A stretch of DNA of 64,000 nucleotides from Bradyrhizobium nitroreducens. GTDB lineage: Bacteria > Pseudomonadota > Alphaproteobacteria > Rhizobiales > Xanthobacteraceae. The DNA is taken from positions 7,428,902 through 7,492,901 of the forward strand of contig NZ_LFJC01000003.1 in NCBI RefSeq assembly GCF_002776695.1, in the 5' to 3' direction. A model generated the notes under the pieces. The model made no database searches. It saw only the letters and a list, made by a program, of their open reading frames with translations, and had not been told where the DNA came from. Position numbers and translations under genes: made by a program. This document shows, piece by piece, positions 53,976-62,147 of the stretch. The first letter of the stretch is position 1. Each line of letters starts with the position of its first letter.

Positions 53976-53993
53976 TACGAAGCATGCTTCGTA
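53976..53993. promoter_or_regulatory. Perfect 18-bp palindrome, candidate MarR operator
   Basis: TACGAAGCATGCTTCGTA is identical to its reverse complement. It overlaps the expected start of transcription from the sigma-54 promoter and lies about 80 bases ahead of the divergent MarR gene. A near-copy stands in front of the NCS1 gene. Size and symmetry fit a MarR dimer site. Confidence 0.8.
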
Positions 53994-54042
53994 ATTCGCG
54001 GGCATCCGCCTGCGCGAGATGGATGAGATAGAGGAGGACGCC

Positions 54043-55320
54043 ATGTCCGTCACTGCCAGCTTCGACCTTCTGCTGCGAGGCGGCCGCGTGATCTGTCCGG
54101 CCTCCGGCGTTGATGGCATCAAGGACGTCGCCATCCGCAACGGCAAGATCGCAGCCGTCGCGTCCGACATTCTGCCGAGCAGCGCCAAGGAGATCGTCGA
54201 CGTCAGCGGCAAGCTGGTGCTGCCCGGGCTGATCGACACCCATGCACATGTCTATCAGTATGTCTCCGGCCGCTTCGGCATGAATCCCGACATGGTCGGC
54301 GTGCAGTCGGGCGTGACGACGCTGGTCGATCAGGGCGGCCCGTCCTGCATGACGCTGCCCGGCTTTCGTCACTTCATCGCGGAGCCCGCGGCCTCACGAG
54401 TCTATGCCTTTCTGTCCGCCTATCTCGTCGGCGGCCTCGAAGGGCACTTCTATCCGCAGCTCTACAGCCCCGACGGCGTCGACATCGATGCGACCGTGAA
54501 GGCGGCGACGGCCAATCTCGATATCGTGCGCGGCATCAAGGCCCACGCCGAGATCGGCGGCTTTGCGCGCTGGGGCATCCGCGTCATCGAGATGGCGGCC
54601 GAGATCGGCAAGCGCGCCGATCTTCCGGTCTACGTGCATTTCGGCCAGCTCTGGGGCCTGCCCGAGAGTGGCGCCAATGGCGAGGATGCCGACACCATTC
54701 TTACGCGCGTGATCCCGCTCTTGCGTGAAGGCGATGTTCTCGCTCATCCGTTCACGCGCCATCCCGGCGGCTTCGTCAACCGCGAGGGCGAGGTGCATCC
54801 GGTGATCCAGGCCGCGCTCGAGCGCGGCCTCAAGGTCGACGTCGGCCACGGCAGCCACTTCTCTTACCGGCTCGCCAGGAAGGCGATCGCCGCCGGCATC
54901 ATTCCGACCACGCTCGGTGCCGACATTCACGGCTACAACACGCATGTGCCCGCGCCGGCCGGAACGCCCGACCAGCACGAGGACGAGGAGAACCATCCGT
55001 TCGCAGGGCAGGCCAAGTTCAGCCTGGTGCAGGCGATGAGCTCGATGATGGCGCTCGGCCTGTCGCTGGAGCAGGTGGTGCCGATGGTCACCTCCAATCC
55101 CGCCAAGATGCTCGGCCGTAGTGGGGAGATCGGAGCCCTCAAGGTCGGAATGGACGCCGACGTCTCCGTGCTCACCGAGCAGAACGGCCGCTTCGTCCTC
55201 ACCGACAACGAGAAGAACGAGGTCATCGCCGAGCGCCTGCTGCAGCCGGCCTTCTGCCTGCGCGCTGGCACGCGCTTCGACGCAGTCGCGCCGATCCTGC
55301 CGCAGGCTGTCGCGGCGTAA
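54043..55320 (+). CDS. Amidohydrolase/cyclic amidase (dihydroorotase-like metallohydrolase)
   Basis: 425 residues. N-terminal composite-sheet domain, then the metal motif HAH (LIDTHAHVYQ near 68), a likely carboxylated Lys in VRGIKAHAEIGG near 165, His in YVHFGQLWG near 200 and LAHPFTRHPGG near 235, and Asp in TLGADIHGYN near 295. ATG 54043 follows GAGGAGG. It is divergent from the MarR gene and immediately precedes the second molybdenum hydroxylase, so it may open a ring before or after oxidation. Substrate unknown. Confidence 0.88.
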   Translation: MSVTASFDLLLRGGRVICPASGVDGIKDVAIRNGKIAAVASDILPSSAKEIVDVSGKLVLPGLIDTHAHVYQYVSGRFGMNPDMVGVQSGVTTLVDQGGPSCMTLPGFRHFIAEPAASRVYAFLSAYLVGGLEGHFYPQLYSPDGVDIDATVKAATANLDIVRGIKAHAEIGGFARWGIRVIEMAAEIGKRADLPVYVHFGQLWGLPESGANGEDADTILTRVIPLLREGDVLAHPFTRHPGGFVNREGEVHPVIQAALERGLKVDVGHGSHFSYRLARKAIAAGIIPTTLGADIHGYNTHVPAPAGTPDQHEDEENHPFAGQAKFSLVQAMSSMMALGLSLEQVVPMVTSNPAKMLGRSGEIGALKVGMDADVSVLTEQNGRFVLTDNEKNEVIAERLLQPAFCLRAGTRFDAVAPILPQAVAA

Positions 55321-55347
55321 GGCCGCGCGGTGAAGGAGGGCGCGGGG

Positions 55348-57723
55348 TTGCGCAACGAGCGAGAGTTTCCTTCTGGCAAATCCGGGCAGGGCGTTGGCGC
55401 ACGACTGCCGCGGAAGGAGGACGACCGCCTGATGCGCGGCCGCGGCCAATATGTCGCTGACATCAGGCTCGCGGGCCTTCAGGACGTCGCCTTCGTGCGC
55501 AGCCCGCTGGCGCATGCGCGCATTCGCGGCATCCATGTGCCCGAGCGTTATCGCGGCAGCGTGTTTACGGCCGCCGATCTCGGCGGGATCAAGCCGATCC
55601 GCGCGGTGTCGGGGCTGCCGGGCTTCAAGATCTCCGAGCAGCCGGTGCTGGCCACCGGCAAGGTGCGCCAGGTCGGCGAGCTCGTCGCGATGTGCCTTGC
55701 GCCGACGCGCGCCGAGGCAGAGGATATCGCTGCCTCCGTGACGCTCGATCTGGAGGAGCTGCCCGCGGTCTACGACATGTTGAAGGCGCGCGAGCCCGGC
55801 TCGGCGCTGGTGCATGAGCATTGGGGCGACAACGTCTTCCTCGAGACCAATTACGAGGTCGACATCTCCGTCGCGCTCGACGCACCGATCAAGGTCACGC
55901 GCGAGATCTCGACGGCACGGCAATGCATGTCGCCGCTGGAGGGTCGCGGCGTGGTTGCGACCTTCGACCGGCGGCTTGATCAGCTCACGCTGCATTCGGC
56001 GGCGCAGATGCCGCACATCACCCGCAGCGGCCTTGCCGAATGCCTCGGCATGGAGGAGGGCCAGATCCGCGTCATCTCGCCCGATGTCGGCGGCGGCTTC
56101 GGCCACAAGGGCATTCTGCTGCCGGAGGAGGTCTGCCTGTCCTGGCTGGCCATGCAGCGCGGCCATCCCGTGCGCTGGCTGGAGGATCGCCGCGAGCATC
56201 TCGTCGCCAGCTCGAATTGCCGCGAGCATCACTACAAGATCACGGTCTATGCAGACCGCGACGGCACGCTGCGCGGAATCGATTGCGAGGCGACCGTGGA
56301 TTCCGGGGCCTACTCGTCTTATCCGTTCTCGGCCTGTCTCGAGGCCGCGCAGATCGCGAGCATTTTGCCCGGCCCTTACAAGATGCCGGCCTATCGCTGC
56401 CGCACCTTCTCGGTCGCCACCAACAAATGCCCGATCCTGCCGTATCGCGGCGTCGCGCGCACCGGCGTCTGTTTCGCGCTGGAGCTGATGCTCGACCTCG
56501 TGGCGGCCGAAGCAGGGCTCGAGCCCGGCGAGGTGCGGCTGCGCAATTTGGTGCTGCCGGAGCAGATGCCGTTCGACAACATCACCAGGAAGCATTTCGA
56601 CAGCGGCGATTACCCGGAAGCGATGCGGCGCGCGCTCGCCGCCATCGATGTCGATTCCATTCGTGCCAAGCAGAGGCTGGGCGAGGTTGACGGTCGTCGC
56701 ATCGGCGTCGGCGTCTCCATCTACTGCGAACAGGCGGCGCACGGCACCTCGGTCTATTCCGGCTGGGGCATCCCCATGGTGCCGGGTCATGAGCAGGCCT
56801 CGGCACGCTTGACGCCGGACGGCGGCCTCGAATTGCGCGTCGGTGTGCATTCGCACGGGCAGGGCATGGAAACGACGCTCGCCCAGGTCGCGCACGAGAT
56901 CCTTGGCGTCGACGTTGCAAAGATCCGCATCATCCTCGGCGACACCGCGATGACGCCCTATTCGACGGGAACCTGGGGCTCACGCTCGATGGTGATGGCC
57001 GGCGGCGCGGTGGCGACTGCTTGCCGTGAGCTCGGCGAACGCGCAAGGCGCATCGGCGCCAAGCTGTTGCAGCACGATCCGGCCGCCGTGGTGTTGCAGA
57101 ACGGCGAAGTGCGCGGCGTCAACGGCAGCGTCAACATCCAGACCATCGCCCACACCTGGTATCGTCGCCCGCAGGATCTCCCGGCCGATGTCGATCCTGG
57201 CGGGCTCGAAGTGACCCAGGGCTACAAGCCCGTCCGCGACAGCGGGACCTTCAGCTATGCCGCGCACGCGGCCGTGGTCGCGGTCGATCCTGATGTCGGC
57301 GAGGTCGAGATCCTCGACTATGTGATCGTCGAGGACGGCGGCGTGCTGGTCAATCCGCAGGTGGTCGACGGGCAGATCTATGGCGGTCTCGCGCAAGGCA
57401 TCGGCACCGCACTCTACGAGGAGATGCCGTTCGATGCCTCCGGCCAGCCGCTCGCGACGACGCTCGCCGATTATCTGCTGCCGGGCCCGACCGAGGTTCC
57501 GGCCGCGCGGCTCGATCACATGGAAACGCCGTCGCCCTATACGCAGTTCGGCGTGAAGGGCATCGGTGAGGGTGGTGCGATTGCGCCGCCGGCCGCTATC
57601 GCCAACGCGGTCAACGACGCGCTGCGTCCGCTCGGCGTCGAGCTGATGCAGTCGCCGATCACGCCGCATCGCGTCGTCGAAGCGGTACTGGCCGCCCGCG
57701 CGACTGAGAGGAGCGCGGCATGA
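55348..57723 (+). CDS. Molybdenum hydroxylase, large molybdopterin-binding subunit
   Basis: About 791 residues. Motifs: PDVGGGFGHKG near 245, PYRGVARTGVCF near 370 where relatives usually have AYRGAGRP, VHSHGQGMETTLAQ near 503, GTWGSRSMVMAGGAV near 540 and the Glu-containing GVKGIGEGGAIAPP near the end. TTG 55348 is preferred because AAGGAGGG lies seven bases before it; GTG 55330 is in frame but has no such site. It forms a three-gene enzyme with the FAD and fused iron-sulfur subunits downstream (order L-M-S). Substrate unknown. Confidence 0.9.
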   Translation: MRNEREFPSGKSGQGVGARLPRKEDDRLMRGRGQYVADIRLAGLQDVAFVRSPLAHARIRGIHVPERYRGSVFTAADLGGIKPIRAVSGLPGFKISEQPVLATGKVRQVGELVAMCLAPTRAEAEDIAASVTLDLEELPAVYDMLKAREPGSALVHEHWGDNVFLETNYEVDISVALDAPIKVTREISTARQCMSPLEGRGVVATFDRRLDQLTLHSAAQMPHITRSGLAECLGMEEGQIRVISPDVGGGFGHKGILLPEEVCLSWLAMQRGHPVRWLEDRREHLVASSNCREHHYKITVYADRDGTLRGIDCEATVDSGAYSSYPFSACLEAAQIASILPGPYKMPAYRCRTFSVATNKCPILPYRGVARTGVCFALELMLDLVAAEAGLEPGEVRLRNLVLPEQMPFDNITRKHFDSGDYPEAMRRALAAIDVDSIRAKQRLGEVDGRRIGVGVSIYCEQAAHGTSVYSGWGIPMVPGHEQASARLTPDGGLELRVGVHSHGQGMETTLAQVAHEILGVDVAKIRIILGDTAMTPYSTGTWGSRSMVMAGGAVATACRELGERARRIGAKLLQHDPAAVVLQNGEVRGVNGSVNIQTIAHTWYRRPQDLPADVDPGGLEVTQGYKPVRDSGTFSYAAHAAVVAVDPDVGEVEILDYVIVEDGGVLVNPQVVDGQIYGGLAQGIGTALYEEMPFDASGQPLATTLADYLLPGPTEVPAARLDHMETPSPYTQFGVKGIGEGGAIAPPAAIANAVNDALRPLGVELMQSPITPHRVVEAVLAARATERSAA

Positions 57724-58556
57724 AACCGGCGCCCTTCGCCTACGAGCGCCCGCGCGATCTCGACGCCGCGCTGTCGATGCTGGCCGCAAGCGGCGGTTCG
57801 GCAAAGGTCATCGCCGGCGGCCAGTCGCTCGGACCGATGCTCAATCTGCGGCTGGTGCAGCCGGAGCTGATCGTGGACATTTCCGGCCTGGCTGAGCTCA
57901 AGCGGGCCGAGGTTTCCCGCGGCGAACTCGTGCTCGGCGCCTTGGTCACCCATGCCGACATCGAGGACGGGCGCACCGCCGACGTGACCCGCGGCGCCAT
58001 GCGCGGCGTCGCCGCCAACATCGCTTACCGTGCGGTGCGCAACCGCGGCACGATCGGCGGCTCGCTCAGTCATGCCGATCCCGCTGCGGACTGGATTTCG
58101 GCGCTCGCCGCCTTGGGCGCGCGCGTGACGCTGCGCAGCCTTGCCGGCGCTCGCACGATGGCGATCGAGGCCTTCGTCGTCGGCGCCCTGGAATCGGCGC
58201 TGCGTGCGGGCGAAATCGTCGAGGCGATTCACGTCCCGTCACGGGCGGCCTCGGCCCATTGGGGCTATGCCAAGAGCTGCCGCAAGACCGGCGAGTTCGC
58301 CCACGCCATCGCCGCGGTACTGATCGATCCGACCGCTGCCTCGGCGCGCGTCGTGATCGGTGCGATCGATACGACGCCGATCGTCGTCACCGACGCCGCC
58401 GAGCTGTTCGGCGGGCGGATCGCGGGCGACTACAAGCAGTGCTTCGACATCAGGGTCGCCGATGCGCTTCTCGCCAAGGCCGGCATCGACGACGCCGCGC
58501 AGCGTCACATCCATGTCAGCGTGTTGAAGCGCGCCCTCCTGGAGGCCGCGGCATGA
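57720..58556 (+). CDS. Molybdenum hydroxylase, FAD-binding subunit
   Basis: 278 residues. FAD segments VIAGGQSLGPMLNLRLV near 31 and RNRGTIGGSLSHADPAADW near 108 are typical of the medium subunit. ATG 57720 overlaps the large-subunit stop and its own stop overlaps the next gene (ATGA both times), so the three subunits are translationally coupled. Confidence 0.92.
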   Translation: MKPAPFAYERPRDLDAALSMLAASGGSAKVIAGGQSLGPMLNLRLVQPELIVDISGLAELKRAEVSRGELVLGALVTHADIEDGRTADVTRGAMRGVAANIAYRAVRNRGTIGGSLSHADPAADWISALAALGARVTLRSLAGARTMAIEAFVVGALESALRAGEIVEAIHVPSRAASAHWGYAKSCRKTGEFAHAIAAVLIDPTAASARVVIGAIDTTPIVVTDAAELFGGRIAGDYKQCFDIRVADALLAKAGIDDAAQRHIHVSVLKRALLEAAA

Positions 58557-59752
58557 CCACGATCGCGCTTCAGGTCAATCGCCGTGCGGTCGAGATCTCG
58601 GCCGAGCCGCGGACCAGCCTGGCCGATTTCGTCCGCGATGGGCTGGACTTGACCGGCACCCATCTCGGTTGCGAGCACGGCGTGTGCGGCGCCTGCACCG
58701 TGCTGCTCGACGGCGTGCCGGCGCGCTCCTGCATCACCTATGCGGTGGCCTGCGCGGGCGCCGACATCACCACCATCGAAGGGCTCGATGAGGACGAGGT
58801 CACGACCGAGTTGCGCGCCGCCTTCACCCGCGAGCATGCCCTTCAGTGCGGCTATTGCACCCCGGGGATGCTGGTCTCGGCGCGCGATCTGGTGCTGCGT
58901 CTGCCCGACGCCGATGAGCGGCGCATTCGTGTCGGCCTCAGCGGCAATCTCTGCCGCTGTACCGGCTATGTCGGAATTGTGCGGGCCGTTCAGTCCGTGA
59001 TCGAAGCAAGGCGTGCGCGCAACATCGCGCCGCTTGCCGATGGCGGCCGGACCATACTTGGTCCTGCCGGTTCAGGGCGTGCCACATCTGGTCAAAATGG
59101 GCCGCAGCCTGCGACGCAGGCGTTGGCCGCGGCATCAGACAGTGTCGCGCCGGGTGCCATTCCCGATTTCACTCCGGCGACCGTTCTGAACCAGCGCTTC
59201 ACGCTGCCGCACGCACCCGCAAAGGTGTTCGCGATGTTCGATGATGTCGCTGGTGTTGCATCCTGCCTTCCCGGCGTATCGCTGAAGGCGCCGCCAACGC
59301 CGGAGCGCGTGGAAGGTGCGATCCGCGTCCGGCTCGGGCCGATCGCGGCGTCCTTTGAGGGCGCCGCGCGTGTCGAACGCGATCCCGCAACATTCTCCGG
59401 CCGCATCATCGGCATCGGCACCGACCAGCGCAGCCGTTCGGCGACGCAAGGAGAGATTCGCTACCGCCTGCTTCCGCTGGAAGGCGGCGCGGCGACTGCC
59501 GTGGAGCTGTCGATCGGCTACACGCTCTCGGGAATGTTGGCCCAGGTCGGCCGGCCCGGCCTCGTGCGCGATCTAGCCAAGCGCCTGGTTGCGGAGTTCG
59601 CGGGCAATCTCGACCGCCACCTGTCCGGCACAGCGCCGGGGCAGGCGACCGCGGCCGAGCTCAGCTTCTGGTCAATGATCTCGGAAGTTCTGCACGCCCG
59701 GCTGGTGCGCATGTTTGGCCGCGTCTTCACTGGAAAAGATGGTGCGGAATGA
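58553..59752 (+). CDS. Fusion of 2Fe-2S subunit (CoxS) with CoxG-like SRPBCC domain
   Basis: 399 residues; a stand-alone 2Fe-2S subunit has about 160. Residues 1-165 carry both clusters (CEHGVCGACTVLLDG and CGYCTPGM...CRCTGY). A low-complexity linker rich in G, A, P and Q follows (about 166-203). Residues about 204-399 form a CoxG-type SRPBCC domain (FTLPHAPAKVFAMFDDVAGV then ASCLPGVSLK) ending in an amphipathic LVRMFGRVF tail. CoxG tethers CO dehydrogenase to the membrane in Oligotropha, so the fusion may anchor this hydroxylase. No internal stop or start separates the parts. Confidence 0.9.
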   Translation: MTTIALQVNRRAVEISAEPRTSLADFVRDGLDLTGTHLGCEHGVCGACTVLLDGVPARSCITYAVACAGADITTIEGLDEDEVTTELRAAFTREHALQCGYCTPGMLVSARDLVLRLPDADERRIRVGLSGNLCRCTGYVGIVRAVQSVIEARRARNIAPLADGGRTILGPAGSGRATSGQNGPQPATQALAAASDSVAPGAIPDFTPATVLNQRFTLPHAPAKVFAMFDDVAGVASCLPGVSLKAPPTPERVEGAIRVRLGPIAASFEGAARVERDPATFSGRIIGIGTDQRSRSATQGEIRYRLLPLEGGAATAVELSIGYTLSGMLAQVGRPGLVRDLAKRLVAEFAGNLDRHLSGTAPGQATAAELSFWSMISEVLHARLVRMFGRVFTGKDGAE

Positions 59753-59829
59753 TCGGCGTGCCGGCGCCGTGGAGTGACGAAGCCTCGGACGACCCTGGAT
59801 ATCAACAGCGTGGGATTTGGAGAGACAAC

Positions 59830-60984
59830 ATGACACGAGCACTCGGACTGGTTGGGACAATCGCGCTGGCGACGGCCTTGTTCGGCGGCCCCGCAGGGGC
59901 GCAGACCATCAAGATCGGCGTCAATGAGCCGCTCACCGGCGCGTTCGCGGCCTCCGGCACCTACGTCGTCAACGGCGCGAAGATCGCCGCCGACGAGATC
60001 AACGCCAAGGGTGGCATCTTGGGCAAGAAGATCGAGCTCGTCATTGAAGACAACAAGAGTAACCCGACGGAAGCTGCCGCCGTCGCCGAGAAGCTCATCA
60101 CCAGTGACAAGGTGCCGGTGCTGATGGGCGCCTGGGGCTCGAGCCTGACGCTCGCGGTGATGCCGAAGCTGATCGAATACGAGACACCCATGGTGGTGGA
60201 GACCTCGTCCTCCGGCAAGATCACGACGACGGGCAATCCCTTCATCTTCCGGATATCGCCGCCGTCAGCGGTCGAGGCCGCCGCGTTCAAGGGCATCGTC
60301 GACAAGCTCGCGCTGAAGAAGGTCGACTTCCTCGTCATCAACAACGACTGGGGCCGCGGCACCGCCGAGGACTTCAGCAAGATGATGAAGGACAAGGGCA
60401 TCACCATCGGCCTTGTCGAGACCATGGACCAGGGTGCGCAGGACATGAGCGCGCAGCTTTCCAAGATCAAGAGCTCGGATTCCGAGACGGTGATCGTCAC
60501 CACCGCGGTGGATCAGCTCACCCTGATCTTCAAGCAGGCGGCCGCACTCGGCCTGAAGAAGCGCATCATCACCACCGGCGGCTCGCAGAACCCGGACCAG
60601 ATCATCGCCCAGGCGGGCGCCGCGGCCAACGGCACCATGCATCTGACCACCTTCCTGCCCTGGTTCCCGGACAAGACGCCGAACCCGGAAGCCACCAATT
60701 ATTTCATCACGGAATGGAAGAAGCGCGGCTTCGAGTTCGCCGGCTGCACCGAGAGTTTCCGCGGCTATGACGGCATTCGCACGGCGGCAGCCGCGATCGA
60801 GAAAGCGGGCAAGGCCGAGCCGGCCGCGATCAAGGCGGCGCTCTGGAACATCAACATCAAGGGGCTGAACGGCGACATCGTGTTCCGCAAGTCCGGCCCC
60901 GAAGGCAAGGAGAGCGGCCAGAGCCAGCCGAACGTCTATCTCATCGAGATCAACGACGGCAAGGTCGAGATGAAGACGCTCTAA
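59830..60984 (+). CDS. ABC transporter substrate-binding protein, LivK type
   Basis: Periplasmic binding protein of 384 residues. Sec signal (about 1-23, ending PAGAQ), then IKIGVNEPLTGAFAASGTYV and the VEAAAFKGIVDKLALKKVDF segment of type I binding folds. ATG 59830 is preceded by GGAGAG. It follows the second molybdenum hydroxylase and precedes LIV-type permeases and ATPases; a 290-base gap with a MITE-like element separates it from them. Probably imports the hydroxylase substrate. Confidence 0.9.
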   Translation: MTRALGLVGTIALATALFGGPAGAQTIKIGVNEPLTGAFAASGTYVVNGAKIAADEINAKGGILGKKIELVIEDNKSNPTEAAAVAEKLITSDKVPVLMGAWGSSLTLAVMPKLIEYETPMVVETSSSGKITTTGNPFIFRISPPSAVEAAAFKGIVDKLALKKVDFLVINNDWGRGTAEDFSKMMKDKGITIGLVETMDQGAQDMSAQLSKIKSSDSETVIVTTAVDQLTLIFKQAAALGLKKRIITTGGSQNPDQIIAQAGAAANGTMHLTTFLPWFPDKTPNPEATNYFITEWKKRGFEFAGCTESFRGYDGIRTAAAAIEKAGKAEPAAIKAALWNINIKGLNGDIVFRKSGPEGKESGQSQPNVYLIEINDGKVEMKTL

Positions 60985-61037
60985 CACTCGTAGTCGCGGG
61001 CGAGGGCGGTGCATCGCCGCTCTCGCCTCACTACACA

Positions 61038-61244
61038 GGGCTATCGCATATGAAGGGAAGCGTGGCGGGCAGCTCGCCTGCGGCCCATCCTTCGAGACTC
61101 CCGCCTGCGGCGGGCCCTCAGGATGAGGTCGGGCTTTGCAGCGAGATATTGGATCCTCATGGTGAGGAGCCCGCCAAAGCGGGCGTCTCGAACCATCGAG
61201 GCCGACCTCATCCGGCAGCCGCCCACCGTCATATGCGATAGCCC
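61038..61244. repeat. MITE/REP-like palindromic element
   Basis: A 207-bp element bounded by perfect 16-bp inverted repeats: GGGCTATCGCATATGA at 61038-61053 and its reverse complement at 61229-61244. Inside are two complementary arms, one with CATCCTTCGAGACTCCCGCC and one with its diverged reverse complement, so the whole can fold into a long hairpin. The CATCCTTCGAGAC...CCTCAGGATGAGG style is familiar from dispersed palindromes of Bradyrhizobium and relatives. It has no coding capacity and splits the livK-like gene from livH-like. Confidence 0.75.
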
Positions 61245-61274
61245 AAATTTACTACGATTCATCCAGGAACGGCT

Positions 61275-62147
61275 TTGAGCGAATTTCTCCAGCATCTGGT
61301 CAACATGCTCGTGCTCGGCGGCACCTATGCGCTGCTGGGCATCGGGCTGACCTTGATCTTCGGCATCATGAACGTCGTGAACTTCACGCACGGCGTGCTC
61401 TACACATTTGGCGCCTACATCATGTTCATCGTGGTGCAGCAGCTCGGGCTGAATTTCTTCGTGGCGTTGCCCGTCGCGGTGCTTGCCGGGTGGCTGCTCG
61501 GGGCAGCGATCGAGCTGACATTGCTGCGACCGCTGCGCGGCTCCGACATCGACACCACGATGCTGGTCATGATCGGCGCCTGGATCGCGATGCAGTCGGG
61601 CGCGCTGTGGATCTGGGGCGGCGTCGCCAAATCGGTGGCAACGCCATTCCCTGAGGCGCCGCTGGTGCTCGGGCCGGTGTCTGTCTCCTGGTTGCGCCTG
61701 TTCGTGCTCGCTGCGGCCGCGATGTTGATCCTGGTGACTTACCTCCTGATCAACAAGACCAGCCTGGGACGTGCGATGCGGGCGACGTTTCAGGACCACG
61801 ACACGGCTTCGCTGATGGGCGTCAATGTCGACATGATCTACACCTCGACCTTCGCGATCGGCTCCAGCCTTGCCGCCGCCGCCGGCGCGCTGCTCGGACC
61901 GGTCTACGTGATTTTCCCGCAGATGGGCGATCTGGCCGCCGTCAAGGCGTTCGCCATCGTCATCCTTGGGGGCCTCGGCAACATCACGGGCGCAGTGATC
62001 GGTGGCTTCATCCTGGCGCTGGCCGAGGAATTGGGGGCGGGTTACGTCTCGTCAGGCTACCGCGATGCCATGGGTTTCGTGATCATCATCGCGGTCCTGA
62101 TCTTCCGGCCGACGGGCCTGTTTGCGCGCGCGGAGCGGGTTGGATGA
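61275..62147 (+). CDS. LIV-type ABC transporter permease, LivH family
   Basis: 290 residues with about eight membrane segments, GTYALLGIGLTLIFGIMNVV near residue 16 and VILGGLGNITGAVIGGFILA near 232. The start is TTG 61275, with AGGAAC a few bases upstream; no ATG lies near. The stop overlaps the LivM-type start by ATGA. Confidence 0.88.
   Translation: MSEFLQHLVNMLVLGGTYALLGIGLTLIFGIMNVVNFTHGVLYTFGAYIMFIVVQQLGLNFFVALPVAVLAGWLLGAAIELTLLRPLRGSDIDTTMLVMIGAWIAMQSGALWIWGGVAKSVATPFPEAPLVLGPVSVSWLRLFVLAAAAMLILVTYLLINKTSLGRAMRATFQDHDTASLMGVNVDMIYTSTFAIGSSLAAAAGALLGPVYVIFPQMGDLAAVKAFAIVILGGLGNITGAVIGGFILALAEELGAGYVSSGYRDAMGFVIIIAVLIFRPTGLFARAERVG

Noticed and set aside
54394..56895. Long open frame (about 833 codons) on the minus strand
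   Set aside because: Antisense to the amidohydrolase and second hydroxylase genes; same compositional artefact, no family motifs.
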